DNA of 64,000 bases from Rhynchosporium graminicola (taxonomy: Eukaryota > Ascomycota > Leotiomycetes > Helotiales > Ploettnerulaceae): assembly GCA_900074885.1 (NCBI GenBank), contig FJUW01000016.1:78584-142583 (forward strand), given 5' to 3'. The position numbers and the translations under genes were made by a program. Shown here piece by piece: positions 1-12,700 of the stretch. The number at the start of each line of letters is the position of its first letter. Position 1 is the stretch's first letter. A model generated the notes under the pieces. That model was not told the DNA's origin. It ran no database searches and was given only the letters and a program-made list of their open reading frames with translations.

Positions 1-800
1 AATACTTGTAGGAAGCAAGTCTTGAATCATGCACTCGGTATTCTTCCACCTTGCTTGCATCTTGTCAGTCAGTCCGGCGAGAAACATCAACCACGTCAAT
101 GTCGACCTTCGAATCGCTGGCACGGTGAAGGATTATATTTTCGCTTCATCGGCTTCTTGGCTTTTCGTACGTGTGACCCATGATCCATCGTCATTGGCTC
201 GAGAGGCGGCAAGGGAAGAAGGCAAGGCAGGGTAGGGCAGGGCAGGGCACATTGGTTACAGTTGTGTACTCACAGAGCAGGGACTGAAACTATCGGTAAC
301 TAGCAGAAAACAGCATGAGTGAGTGCCCTAGGGTTGCACACCCCCAACGCATCTTTTCAAAGCTTGCTGCTGCTGCTCCCTGAAAGTCGGCTTCCTCGGG
401 GACATGGCCATGACCATGGCACGTACCGCGTGGCATAAAGTACCTAGCTAGGTACCCAGTGGAGGGCAAACACAGGGAAGGGGAGGGGAGCATTTGACTG
501 CTGGAGAAGGCCGGTCAAATATCTTGCAGACTCAGGACAATCGTCAGGACTCAGGACACACCTGAAAGGACGGATTCGGTCAAGTGACTGGCTATGAAGC
601 GGAATTCGAAGGATTGGCTGATCGAATGATACCAAGTATACAGTAATTATCTAGCTTTGGGCACGATCGTCTGTTGGTTGAGTATGAGCCACCCCCAAAA
701 AAAAGCTACTACAGCTGATGGGAGCTTTGCTCACCGGTTTTGTGAAGCAAGCGCTAGTTAGTATTTTGGCCTCCAGCCCTGAGGCGCTCACGCGCACGAA

Positions 801-824
801 CACGCACGCACACACACACACACA
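801..824. repeat. CA dinucleotide microsatellite
   Basis: An imperfect then perfect (CA)n run, seen directly. Confidence 0.9.
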
Positions 825-1840
825 TCAGATGAGAACCAGGCGGTTGAACTCTCCTGGCGTGTTGGAACTTGGAGCCGCCTGCTCGCTCCGCTCCACTCCA
901 CTCAACTCCAGTGAGTCCACCGTCCGTCCGTCCACTCGAGTTGCTTCAGGGGCAGTGAGTGAGTTTGTGAGGGAGGGAGGGAGTGAGTGAAGTGATGCTT
1001 GTCATGCCTCCCAGCTGCCACGCCCATGCCTGCTGGCTGGTTATCTCGCACCCATTGGGCCTGAGTAACGGTTACGTGTCGGTCTGGATGTGCGCGATGG
1101 ATGCATCAGCCAGATGCGAACTGGTAGGGGTTAGTTAGATCAGGCATGTTCAAGGTCAAGGATGGATGGATGGATGCATCATGGTGCTGATGATGCAAGT
1201 GGGCGACCAGCAAAAAGTCTCCCCTTTTATCTGACCATTTGTAAGGCGTCTTTGTAGAGGGAGGGAACCTGAGAAGGATGGAATATCCGGACTTTCGGAA
1301 AAGCATGCATCTTTGAGGCAAAGTATACCGACGGCTACTGCTGCACTGCACTATAGCAGCAATATTGCTATGAGACTCGTTTGAAAGCTTCGAGGGCGTT
1401 TAGTTGTAGATCTGGAATCATGATCATCTCAGGAGCAAAGTGCAGTGCCGTGCGTGCGGCTTGTAGGTCCAGGAATTGATTGACCTTAGCTACGAGTACC
1501 TGTGCTATTACCTAGGTGAGGTAGGTAGGTGGGTAGGTAGGCAAGCTCGCAAGTCACTACTTACCCAGCTGGGTACGTTAACTAGGAATTCCTGATACCT
1601 TTGTAGGCCCGGACATACATCTCCCCTCGCTCGCAGGCAGGTTTACGAGGTAGGCTTTCGTGGTGGTATGGAAGGTACAGGTACCTAGGTATGCACGAGA
1701 ACAAGATCTCGAACTCTGTTGAAGTTGTTGACCTCAGTGCAAGTGAAAGAAGGATGGAGCCTGCCTCCCTCCCAACCTAGGTCTAACCATCGACGGTCAC
1801 CTTGCCTCTAGGTATGCGTGGCTGTACTAAGTCATCGTAG

Positions 1841-1900
1841 ATGGAAATGGAAATGCAAATGCAAATAAACTGTACACATGCAAATGCAAATGCAAATGCA
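1841..1900. repeat. AAATGC/ATGCAAAT hexamer repeat
   Basis: Repeated AAATGG then AAATGC units in two blocks, interrupted by a short unique stretch. The unit overlap creates several copies of the octamer ATGCAAAT. Confidence 0.85.
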
Positions 1901-1912
1901 TCCCGTCTCTAA

Positions 1913-1944
1913 CTAGGTAGGTAGGTAGGTAGGTAGGTAGGTAC
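1913..1944. repeat. GTAG tetranucleotide microsatellite
   Basis: About seven tandem GTAG units. Shorter runs of the same tetramer occur around 1515-1545 and 1680-1690, and in most large spacers of the window. Confidence 0.9.
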
Positions 1945-2097
1945 TTGCCTTGGGTACGGATGGATCTCTTCTCTCTCTTCTCGATGCTTTCGATCGCCAA
2001 AAGAGCTGGCGCTAATTGACCCCCATGCCCGCCCACACCCGTGCCCCTGACCATCTTCCCACCCCTGACCCTGCCGAGCTTCTCAACCCCTGTCTTG

Positions 2098-2150
2098 CTC
2101 TTCCTCTTCCTCTTCCTCTTCCTCTTGCTCTTCCTCTTCCTTCCTTCTAA
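2098..2150. repeat. CTTCCT pyrimidine hexamer repeat
   Basis: A tandem CTCTTCCT/CTTCCT run in the putative 5' leader of the homeobox gene. All-pyrimidine tracts of this kind are common near fungal transcription starts. Confidence 0.85.
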
Positions 2151-2713
2151 AGATGCCCGCCGCACCCATTCCCTCTCTCTGCCTCTCCTGCACGGGCCAC
2201 AGACGCTTGGCATTCGTCCCTTCTTCACGACTTCTCTCCCACTCCTCCCCCGTCCTCAGTTCTAACCCTCGTTCGCTCCTCATCGACGCATCGGCATTCC
2301 CATCTCCATCTCCATCTCCGTTTCCTCGCCGTCAATTCTTCATTTCTTTTCACAGTATTCCGGCTACAATCGGAACCCACAGTCCTTACACAATCACACT
2401 CCTTCTTCACTTTACTCACGACTTTCGAAACTTCAGACGGGAGACTCCATTTCCGCTTCTCTTTCAGTACTATTCTCTTGATCCTGCTAGATTCAGCGAC
2501 ACACACACACATATTGCACCACACTTGCACACATCAGTGCTGCTACACTCGATCCGATCGCATCTTTTCATCCCAAGCGATTCATTCTTAGCAACACGTC
2601 CGTTCATTCATACACTATCTAGATCCGGATTCAGATTCAGGGGAAGAAGGATCTGATACACATATCATAACAAAATAGTCCTCTTGGAAACCCGACGACT
2701 TGCAACACTAGCA

Positions 2714-4634
2714 ATGGATCTGACTCCAGAAGACCACAAGAACATGTGGGTCATGTCAGAAATTTCGGATATGTCGCAGGAGGATTCGGCCATCAAGATG
2801 TCGTCAACCCCGAGTCCATCCGCGTCAAACTCGGCTAGCAGCACATCAGCATCGCGGAGACCGCCCAGGAAGAGCACTTTGACCCAGCAGCAGAAGAATC
2901 AGAAGAGACAGCGTGCCACTCAGGATCAATTGGTCACATTGGAGGTGGAGTTTAACAAGAACCCAACACCAACTGCAACTGTTAGGGAACGAATTGCAGA
3001 GGACATCAACATGACAGAACGATCGGTTCAGATTTGGTTCCAGAACAGGTGAGTCTTGCGGAGCTGTTGTCCCTTGTGAATGTGCTGACAAGATTCCAGA
3101 CGTGCGAAGATCAAGTTGTTGGCCAAGAAGAGTATTGAAACAGGGGAGGATTGTGATGCGATTCCGGAAGCTATGCGTCAATACCTGGCTATTCAGGCAA
3201 TGGAGTCTGGAAAGTCTTTGGGAGGAAACTTCCTCGGCCGTTCGGGCTTAATGCCGTATGGGGGCGGCAGCTTGATCATGGGCGGTGACCAGGGACCGCA
3301 AGGAAAAGTTGGTATGTTGAATTAACGTCATCCAGTTCCAATGCGCTCGTCCTAACTTGCCCACAGTAATTCACCATCTCTCCTGTCGCTCCTTGAGCAT
3401 CGGATCTTGGAGACGCGTTGGTCAAAGTGCAATGGATCTCATCATCTTCTATTCGCCAGAGAAGGGATGCATGACATACTACATCAACAACGACCAGGCT
3501 GGCTACAAGATCGAGTACCCATTCGCATTTATTAAGAATGTTTACCTAGAAAATGGAGATATGGATTCTGGAAAGCCTGGTGGTTTGGTCGTCGAGCTGA
3601 ACCGGCCTCCGAACTTCTTCATGGACTCGTCTGGATCTGGTGGTTTCTTTCAATGTGGTGACTTCACCGAAGACCAGCAGGCGTCGCAGCAAATGATTCA
3701 TCATCTCGGAGGACATCCAAAGGTTTTGAGCGGTCAGCTTGCCAAATTGGTTTCGCTCGAGTCGTTCATGACTCGACATAACCCATTCGAGCAGCAACAA
3801 ATGTCCGTCTCAGCACCAGTCTCTCCTATTGGGATGCGCCCATCGTCTCAGCCAAATTATAATGGCCAGGCACATGTCGGTATGTTCCAAGAAGGATGGG
3901 GTGTGAACGTGAACCCGGGACCCCGCGGCGGACCTGGCCACAAGAGACAACGAAGTAGATCCGTACCAATGGCTGTCGATTTCTCCATGTTCAATAATCC
4001 TATGCCGTCTTTCTTGATTCAGCACCCGGGTGAGAGTCAGCAACATAATCCAAACATATTTGCGCCGATCCCACAACAGCCCAACAATCTGGGCCCCGTC
4101 GGACCGAACCTCCGGATCGATACATCCTCTGGCTATGGAATGGACTTCAGACAATATCCCATGTCTGCCGCTACCACCACCTCACCGTCAGATTTCGCAA
4201 GCCCTGGATTCTTTTCACAAGGACCAGACACAGGCACTCTGCCTGCATCGTCGTACAACAACACGCCCTTCTCCGTTCCATATCTATCGCCCAATCCGAT
4301 GGCTGATCATTCGGGACACATGATTCAGCCTTCGGTCTCGCCGTTGTCTTTCATGAGCCCTGGTGACCCGGCCATAGTCGATCAATCTCCCCCGATGTCG
4401 ATGATGCACCGTAGCGCATCCGCGGATGTGTACAACATGTCCCACGATCACTCGAATATCTCCGAAGACGGGACTGGACTGAACGAGATGTACTCAAAAC
4501 ATACTCTCAATCTTCCCATGCATTCTCACTCCCCAGCGTTTATCGAGCAGTCGCAGGCAGATATGGATATGAACCAGCTCGTCTCATTCGACGAACCCCA
4601 TGCAAGCCTCTCTCCTGAGCACATATCGCATTGA
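2714..4634 (+). CDS. Homeobox transcription factor (Hoy1/Phx1/Htf1-like)
   Basis: Predicted nuclear DNA-binding regulator of 604 aa in three exons: 2714-3048, 3100-3311 and 3367-4634. Introns of 51 and 55 bp have GTGAGT/CAG and GTATGT/CAG borders, and all phases agree. The first ATG in the frame is at 2714. Residues 62-121 form a homeodomain ending in WFQNRRAKIK; the first intron splits the second R codon of this recognition helix. After the homeodomain comes a conserved-looking block ([14 protein letters not shown] to about residue 245, with [18 protein letters not shown]) typical of the fungal Hoy1/Htf1/Phx1 group. The rest is Pro/Ser/Asn/Met-rich and probably disordered, with an RQRSRS basic patch. 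Family members control conidiogenesis or stationary-phase survival in other ascomycetes; which applies here is unknown. A long leader with an upstream ORF suggests translational control. The exact orthologue is not certain. Confidence 0.9.
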
Positions 4635-5809
4635 TCCATAAGGCCATGGTGATTGCGTTCATGGTGGCTGGTCCAAGCCCCTGGGTCCGTGTCTAATCGC
4701 GCCCGGGTTTGGTTGCATTTAGCTAGCGGTGGTTAGCTGAGGAAGACATGTCGTCTTGCCGAAGCTGGACATGTTCGACCAGAGCATTGTATGGAAGGCG
4801 TTCTTTGTGCATGGTGTTTCTCTGGCAGTGGTACATAGGCCGATGGCCTACCTGATCTCTTCAATTCTTCGTTTGATTTACGCTCCGCTTAATCACTTGT
4901 GTCAAAACATAACGGACACCTTTTGTGGCCATAATGTTTTCCTTTTTCTGTTTACTCTTATGCCACGACCTACATGACGATATGTTCTATCTGGATCATG
5001 CTCGGCTGGCTCAGCGATCGTTTTTGCCCGCTCATCATTGGTTTTTTTCTGGCGCTTTTTTCCCAGGGATTTTGTTGTTCTTTTTGTCTCCACAGGAGAT
5101 GCAGGTATCAAGAAGGCAGGAGGGAATAAACCTGGGAACAGGAAATTTGGCTGTCTTGTTGTTGGAGGAAGAAGTAGAATATACGCTTTCTTTGCTCCAT
5201 AAATGAAAAGCTCTTCGGAACGAAAGGGGTGTTTGAGTTTGCTTCATTCGCAATACTAGTTTGTGAGTGGCAGTATGATGATATATTTCATGGATAGCTT
5301 AATAATTGAAAATTCATTACCGAATTTTTTTCCAATCATTTCCGTGCATGTATTCTGGGCGTTGCTGGAGTCACACAAGGCTTTCTTCAAATGCTCGACG
5401 GTGATCCTTCAAGCTGCTGCTCGAGGCAAGTTGAGGATTTCTCCGATTCGAACGTATCTTTCATTTCCGCGCAATCGTGTTACTGGCGAAGTATCATACT
5501 TTTCCTCCAAAATCGCAGCTAATCCACTGAATGAAGGGGTGGAAGGTGAAACAAAATCTATTTGCTAAACACAGAATCTACCGAGAGTCGATCTTTACAT
5601 AGCACATCCCATCATCGCCTGTCTATCAATGCTTTATTTACCTTGGCCTAGCTTAGTTTAGCTTCCTTGTTTTGAAGCAGATGAGGATTTTCGAGGGATG
5701 GATGCATGATTCGCGAATCAACGACGATGTGCTTGCGTACATGTGATTGCCGATTGTGATTGATTCGTGGGTTTTGTTTTGGTTTGTGATGTAGGTAGAC
5801 GAGGAGTGG

Positions 5810-6010
5810 GAGCGATGGTGTGAGGATAGGAAGGGGATCAATTTGGAGGGATTGTTTGTTTGGTCGTTTATATGGAGGGGGAGTGGTGGAGTGGTGGAGT
5901 GGTGGTTTGGAGGGAGGGTTGTGCTGGAGGGTTTGCTAGGAAGGGAGGGAGGTAGGGAGGGAGCGGTGGGAGCGGTGGGTAGTGGGCGTATTTTGATTGA
6001 TTGAGGGAGG
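5810..6010. repeat. Polypurine G-rich tract
   Basis: The plus strand is dominated by GGAGG, GTGGAGTGGTGG and GGGAGGGAGG motifs for roughly 200 bases. The opposite strand gives a long reading frame rich in Pro, Ser and Thr, but it starts without ATG and looks like composition only. Confidence 0.7.
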
Positions 6011-6141
6011 GGTACTTGAGAGGGTAGGGTATTTGGGGGATGGTATGGTTCTTTTGTTTTGGGCGTTTTGAACAGGGGTTTTTCTTCTTCTAAAATTCGT
6101 CGGTCTATGGGCACTAAGTTTGGGATCTTGTGGTGATGAGA

Positions 6142-6166
6142 TGTGTGTGTGTGTGTGTGTGTGTGT
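6142..6166. repeat. GT dinucleotide microsatellite
   Basis: A perfect (GT)n run of about 12 units. Confidence 0.9.
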
Positions 6167-7800
6167 TGTTGTGTAGGAATTTGGAGGGAAATGAAGGAGA
6201 GGGAATCTAGCTACGGCTTTCGCGTATCGAAGCTACTAAGAAAAGCTCTACGAGTTCCCAACGACTATGCTATTCCAGCGATGAGGAGCACCGGAAGTGA
6301 AGAGACTGACTGACTGACCAAATGCCTGCTCGTTGCTTCATATATCCTCTCGCCGATAATCCCAAAAAAAAACGGTTTCATCGGTCCGGGTGGTTTGTGT
6401 AGAACGTACGAAAATCAAATGGGCAGAGCAACAAGGCTGGAAAAGTGTCGAGACTTCGAAGGGAAGAAAGTTTGACTCGTGGTCGGTTATTGTGGAGGTA
6501 GGAGTAGGCAAGAGAAGATACAAGATGTCTTTCATGAAGATGCTATTGCTTTTTTCTTTTCTAATAGTACAAGAACTGCTGGACGGTGGTTGTCTCTCGC
6601 TGCGTCTTCTGAACTTACTATAAAGCATACCGCCAACTATTGTTTCCTACAGATGGATATGCGGAAGAAGTGCAATTTACAGTGAGTGTAATGTGATCAA
6701 CTGTCTGCGTCTGCTTGGTAGAAGATGGAGATGGATATGTGGACTTCAAGGCACAACTTCTGGCCCGAGGCTAATGTATGGAGTCCTGGTTTGAAAAACA
6801 CGATATTGAGGAGCGAGCTCGAATTTGTTCAAGCTGGAAATACAAGATGAAAAAAAAAATTGGAGGATGGTCTTGGCGAGGTTTCGCACTCGAACTCTAT
6901 CTTGTGAGTATTATGATCTGACTTCAAGGGGAACCAAGCCTTAGCTTGAAGCTCAACCGCTTAGAGATTAAAGAGATTAAAGAGTTCGAGCAAGGCGGTT
7001 AGTTGTGAGCGATGTCAAGTGTGTGTCAATATTTCTTGGTTCTCAGCGTACTGTCTGAAAAAATTGAGTGTGTTGAAGATTGCTTCGAGATCGCAATTGC
7101 ATCATGGCTGTATGCAGGTATTTAGCAGGTTTAGAGAGCCTCGGATTCACAGTACGGAGGGAGTCAAATATCTCCAAAGACCTCCCACACCGAGTGCTAT
7201 AACGAGTCACGCTTTGAAACACCTGGATTATTCACTACCTTCAATGTTCTATACGAACCCCACTGTGCCATTTCAAATCGGATGTCATATAGTCAGGAAA
7301 GGCCCTGGGACTTCTTGAACCTCGAAGCCATGCCATCTTCCATCAAGTTCAATGAGCATGGCATTCGCGACTCTCATAAAAATCAAGTTACATACGGCTT
7401 TCTTTGAGACACAAGCTCAAGATCAACACCCGCTTACAGCAATATACCCCGAGGAAGATTCCGTACACCACATACACTTTTTTTTCCCTGATTGTATAGC
7501 TGGAACTGGCGGACAGTGTGTATTGAAACAGGGCTTGCAGTATATGGAAAAGTATTAACTGTGGTTATGAATATTCCTGCGTCTTTCTAAGAACACTTCT
7601 GGGGTCTCCCATCGAGGCAGTACCCCGGGGCAGGATTCGACTTAGGACACTTTGGCCATGCCGAAGCTGACATGTGCGAATCAGGCACAAGGTGCGTCAA
7701 CCTACCCTGATTTTCTCGAAGTGGATGTACTTGAGAACGGTGCTAACTAACATATTCTTTAGATCTATCGCTCATCGTCCTATCTGGAGACATCATGTAA

Positions 7801-8244
7801 CCTTCAGTAGTCGCCCAACATAGGCCAACACAGGCATTTGGTAGCGCAGACGTTTCTTACAGCTCATACTCTTCATCAGAGCTCGATCGGCTCGAAGACC
7901 CATACCAGAATGCTGATCTAGACGTGTCCATGTACCCGTGTACCTCCAGCGGCGAACATGGAGCAGATCTAGAATGGGCGACGCATGGCAACAACTACTT
8001 GGAAGAACAACTTTAGTGGAATCCTATCAATATAATCAGGAAAAACGACATCAAGAGAAGATTAAGCCTGGAAGGTTCTGTGAAAAAGTTCGAGCAAAGA
8101 TAAAAAGTTTCTATTGACGAGGTGGAGAGTGAAATGAGCCCACGAAGCTGGGTTGACAAAGATCCAGAGTGATAATGAGCTGCTTAGGAGAAGAGAAGCT
8201 GCCAAATTCAAGGAGCTGGAAAGTGACTATTCATAACTTGGACC
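7801..8244 (+). pseudogene. Decayed coding relic, family unknown
   Basis: A protein-like frame runs from 7801 to about 8172 with two internal stops: TAG at 8014-8016 and TAA at 8101-8103. Near 8168 the coding signal appears to jump frame: the frame starting AGT GAT AAT GAG continues as a charged, helix-like stretch (ELLRRREAAKFKELESDYS) to a TAA at 8242. The amino-terminal part is Ser/Tyr/Asp/Glu-rich (SSYSSSELDRLEDPYQNADL). The sequence just before 7801 could be an intron end (acceptor CAG at 7805-7807), so the original gene may have begun further upstream. Both stops could come from C-to-T change of Gln codons (CAG, CAA), as expected of RIP-type decay, but this is inference. I do not recognise the family. 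A 60-codon ATG frame at 8410-8592 may be a further piece. Confidence 0.4.
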
Positions 8245-9705
8245 AATTCAGAGATAAGACAGTTGTCATGAGATGTGACAAGCTCAGTCAGTAGCATATT
8301 GCTAAGTAGATTGTTGATGAACAAACGCTGAAGTATAAGACGCCTATTCATAGCAGATGTCAGTTGAGCGCCCCGTTTTCGTGAGACCAGAAAACAAAGG
8401 CTTTACGCGATGTCGAGCTTTCGGAGACTACTGAGAACAGCCAACATTGTCACCAAAGAGTCCTCTTCTGCGATACATATGCTTTACAGTAGCCCACTGG
8501 ATAATCAAGCTCTCAAGGCAATGAAGTTTACAAAACGATGTCCGCCTCGGATCGTCTCTTCCGAAGATCTGGCAGGTCTGGCCCGCCTGTGATCGTATTC
8601 TATATTCGATGAGAATAGAACCACAACGCTGTCTTTATGCCATTCGTCTCTATCGAGCGACCTGTAGCATATGGCTTATCCGAGTCCAACTTACAAGTCA
8701 GGTCCAGTTTTGCGATCTATTGCTCAGGAGAATTCGTCCAAAAGACATGTGAACGATTCTGGATACAAGTCTCAACCATCGTTGGACGGGAACGAAAGTA
8801 GTGATTGACGGTAACTTACGTGCTTTAATGGCCAGGAGAACTAGGCATGAGTTCTGCATGCCCCGATCAAGGGCGTACTTGGGACGTCTTGGAGTTGGTA
8901 TTTGGGCTTTCGAAGCTGTCCATTGGACTTGAATAGAGCTTGGTAATGAGTAAGCTCGGAATCTTTCTCGAGCAACATGGGAACCATGTACGTTACGAAA
9001 TGTGTTTTGGATGCCAACAGTACTTACTGGTGGGATTGGGCGTGCGACTGCGTCCTGCTGATAGTGCTGATGATTACTTATAATCCTCAAGATGGCTGTT
9101 TGGACTTAGTCAGCGCCATTACATCAATAAAGATTGTGATTAGCAACGTTGAAAATAAAATGTTACTGCCACACCTGGAATTAGTGACTCCATTTCTGGT
9201 CATCTTAAGGCTGAAATCTAAGTGTTTGAAGTTTTTGATGACACTTGAATGCGAAGAGGAAGTGTAACGACAGCTTTCTAGCAGAGAAATTTGTTCTCAG
9301 CCGCTTTAAAGTATCCAGCGGCATGGATCAAAATTATGTCGCTTGGAGTAAACAAAGAGAAGGTCAGCTTCTCGCTTCACGGCTAAAGTGCTTTCTTGCA
9401 CAGCCCCTTCCAAGACCACAGTACTTATTAAGATGGGAGCGATCCGGACATCAGCCATCCTGACCCGGACGCGTACGTCCACAATACGAGATGGCAAGGC
9501 CTTTTGCTCTGATCATAATCAAACATTGCTTTATTGTTTCTATGTATTTCAGAAAAGGCATTTCCAAATCACTATTATAACTATTACCGTGATATCTACG
9601 CGTATCCACAAACTTGGCATTGCGGCACGTCTCATATTAACTCTAAACCAAAGATAGGCAATCAAATTCCCCCTCTCGAATGCGGACACATGGGCACGCA
9701 TCATA
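8245..9705. other. Spacer upstream of the flippase gene
   Basis: No gene supported. Reading frames on both strands are short and mutually overlapping. The last few hundred bases presumably hold the promoter and leader of the P4-ATPase gene; no motif stands out. Confidence 0.5.
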
Positions 9706-12700
9706 ATGGAGGACAACTTAGGAGGAGGAGGATCGAGGCCGCCTAATGGGACTCGAAGGTTGGCGACAGATCCTGCGAACACTTCAACAGGGCCAATGGA
9801 ATCGAGGTCGTCCCAAGATGCCCACCGGGTGCGCTTCTCGCACGACGTGGAGAGAGGAACCACAGGCGCATCTACTTCTGCTACCGAGCAGCGACCTGCA
9901 ACACCGAATCTCACGATTGATACCCAATCGCAACCTCAGCGGCCAGCTGAGGCTCCTAGACCCGCTGGTACCAATTTTATGAATCGAGCTCCGAATTCAG
10001 CCTCGCCCATTTCACCAAAGACGAGAGACAGAGGATATTCGTTGAGGCGATCGCTTTTCGCAAGGGCCATAAGCAGTAGACCCGAGGACAGTCCGATTGA
10101 GCTTGTAGAAGGCAGCCCATCGCAGGGAGCGGATGGGGATGCGAGGCGGCTGGAGGAGGGGAAGGGCAGTCAGAGGCCTTCTTCTGCTGTTGCGCCAATT
10201 ATGGAAGAGGAGGGCACAGTCACTTCAAGTGTATCGACTGCAGGAATATATACGGATTCTCTGCCTTCGAACGGCAAGGAGAGGACTTTTGGGAACTTGA
10301 ATTTACCGAATTATGATGTCTGGGCCAGAAAACGAGTAAGAGAGAACAAGATTCTGCAGAGGGCTAAAGCATGGAAGGACAAGGTTACTATGATTATACT
10401 TCGGCAAACCCCAATCCCTCCTTCGAAAGATGGACGGCATATTGACCTTGATGCCTCGAGGACGAGACCACCTATAGATGAAAGGACCGGGACAGATCAC
10501 ATTGATAACTCGATTCGTTCCAGTCGATATACGGTGTGGAATTTCCTCCCGAGACAACTTTTCTTCCAGTTCTCGAAATTGGCAAATGCCTACTTCCTGC
10601 TCGTCTCTATTCTTCAGATGATTCCTGGTTTTAGTACGACGGGAACTTATACAACTATTGCTCCGCTGTTGGTTTTCGTGGCAATTAGTATGGGCAAGGA
10701 GGGGTATGATGACTACCGACGTTACAAGCTCGATAAGGTCGAGAACAACAGAGAAACGCTGGTCTTGCACTCGTTCCGTCCTGCTCAAGAAGTAGGATCA
10801 AGGGATTTCGGGGAAAAACTGAAGTCTATTGTACCAACAAAAGGTCGAATGAAGTTATCTTCTAATGAAATTCCTCGTGATGAGGACCTGCAGGATTCGA
10901 GGCACTGGGTGACAGTCAAATGGAGAGATATCAAAGTTGGAGATATCATCAAGCTTTATCGAGACGATCCTATTCCCGCGGATGTGGTACTACTTCACGC
11001 TGATGGACCGAATGGAATTGCCTATATCGAGACTATGGCTCTAGATGGAGAGACGAATCTGAAGAGCAAGCAAGCGCCTCCTCCACTGGCTAAGAGATGT
11101 GGATCCGAAGAGGCTATCGCCGCTTGCAGAGCTCACATTGTAGTCGAGGATCCAAATATCGACCTGTACAATTTCGACGGCCGAGTCACTGTCGACGGAG
11201 AGACCCTACCCCTTACGACCAACGAAGTAATTTTCCGCGGCAGCACACTCAGAAATACCGCTACAGCAACAGCTATGGTGATCAACACCGGCGAAGACTG
11301 TAAGATCCGGATGAACGCCAACAAGAACCCACGGACAAAAGCACCCGCCATCCAATACTTCACTAATAAAATTGTCATATTGCTTGTTGTGTTCGTCGTT
11401 CTTCTTGCGCTTTTCTGTACAATTGCGTACCAGATATGGTCCAATCAGACGGAGAGCGATGCGTGGTATCTTGATGGTCTCAAGGTTCCCTTTGCGCATA
11501 TCATCGTCGGCTTTATTATTCTGTACAATACCCTGATCCCACTGTCTTTGTATGTCAGTTTGGAGATTATCAAGGTAGGACAGCTGGTGCTCATGGGTGA
11601 TGTCGAGATGTATGATCCGATTTCGGATACGCCTATGACTTGTAATGTAAGTTCTGAATGCTATCTGAAGACTTGCGAAGAATAGCTGACAGGACATAGA
11701 CCACTACCATCCTCGAAAACCTCGGCCAAGTTAACTATATATTCTCTGGTAGGTGACATCTCAGCCATGACAGCATCGTTTTTAATACAGGGCAATGATC
11801 ATATTTCACAGCTGATGCTGACTGCCACACCTAGACAAAACCGGAACGTTAACAGACAACATCATGAAATTCCGAAAGCTTAGTGTAGCTGGCTATGCCT
11901 GGTTGCACGATTTCGATTTACAGGAAGAGGCTGCCAAGCTTGAAGAAAGCCGCGAAAGCGACAAGAATCGCGAAGCTGACAAGAGTGAGAAGGGTAAAGG
12001 GAAAGAAATAATGATGAGCGCGTTCAAAAAGAAGAAGCCGATTCGACCAGACAACGTACGCAGGGAATCGGTCATGTCGAGCTCTATAGTCCGCCCGTCA
12101 GGATCTATCCGCCGTTCTGGCTCCATCAGCTTGTGGAAATCTAGTGCTAGGCCTTCAAAAGCGCAGCCTGAGATGCGTACCGAGGATTTGCTCAATTTCA
12201 TGCAACATAGGCCACACAGTGTCTTCACGAAGAAGGCCAAGTTCTTCCTCCTCTCCCTGGCCCTTTGCCATACTTGCTTGCCAGAGGTTCAGGAAAATGG
12301 GGATATTGAATTTCAAGCTGCATCTCCGGATGAGCTAGCTCTAGTCAAGGCTGCTCAAGAACTTGGCTACCTTGTTATCGATCGACCAGCGAAGTCCATT
12401 ACATTGTCTTACCCAGGCCCAGGTGGACCGAACTCTGGCGAACAAGTCACCGAGACTTATGACGTCTTGGATATTATTGAATTCTCAAGCAAACGGAAAA
12501 GGATGTCTATCGTCGTTCGATTTCCCAATGGCAGAATATGTCTCTTCTGCAAAGGGGCCGATTCGGCCATCATGCCACGTCTGAAGTTGGCACCAATGGC
12601 CCTTCAAAAGAAAACGGAGGTCTCAAAGCGGACAAGCAGGAGAAAGAGTTTGGAAGCAGAGGAGGCTTTGCGACGGATGAGCGAGAGCAGTCCTAGGAAC

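Larger units (their letters stand above)
1..2713. other. Gene-free upstream region with microsatellites
   Basis: I see no convincing gene here. The stretch carries CA, GTAG, ATGCAAAT-type and CTTCCT repeats and many short GTAGGT/ACCTAC runs. From about 2040 to 2713 the plus strand is strongly pyrimidine-rich, as is usual just upstream of filamentous-fungus start codons, so this part is probably the promoter and 5' leader of the homeobox gene that follows. An ATG-initiated frame of 167 codons (2153-2656) lies within this leader. Confidence 0.6.
4635..7800. other. Gene-poor spacer after the homeobox gene
   Basis: No gene is supported. The first few hundred bases are probably the 3' UTR of the homeobox gene. 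From 5790 to 6060 the plus strand is purine-rich (GGGAGG and GGTGGA motifs), followed by a GT microsatellite. A tRNA-like minus-strand patch near 6850-6930 followed by a T run does not fold into a proper tRNA. Confidence 0.55.

Noticed and set aside
2083..2530. Minus-strand frames opposite the homeobox leader
   Set aside because: Glu/Arg-rich translations of a pyrimidine tract; composition artefact.
5653..6114. 153-codon minus-strand frame
   Set aside because: No ATG start, low-complexity Pro/Ser/Thr composition from a polypurine tract.
6840..6960. tRNA-like element on the minus strand ending in a T run
   Set aside because: It has GAGTTCGAGT-like T-loop letters, a T tract afterwards and a 72-nt length with 6/7 acceptor pairing, but the D-arm/A-box and T-stem do not pair. 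At best a relic.
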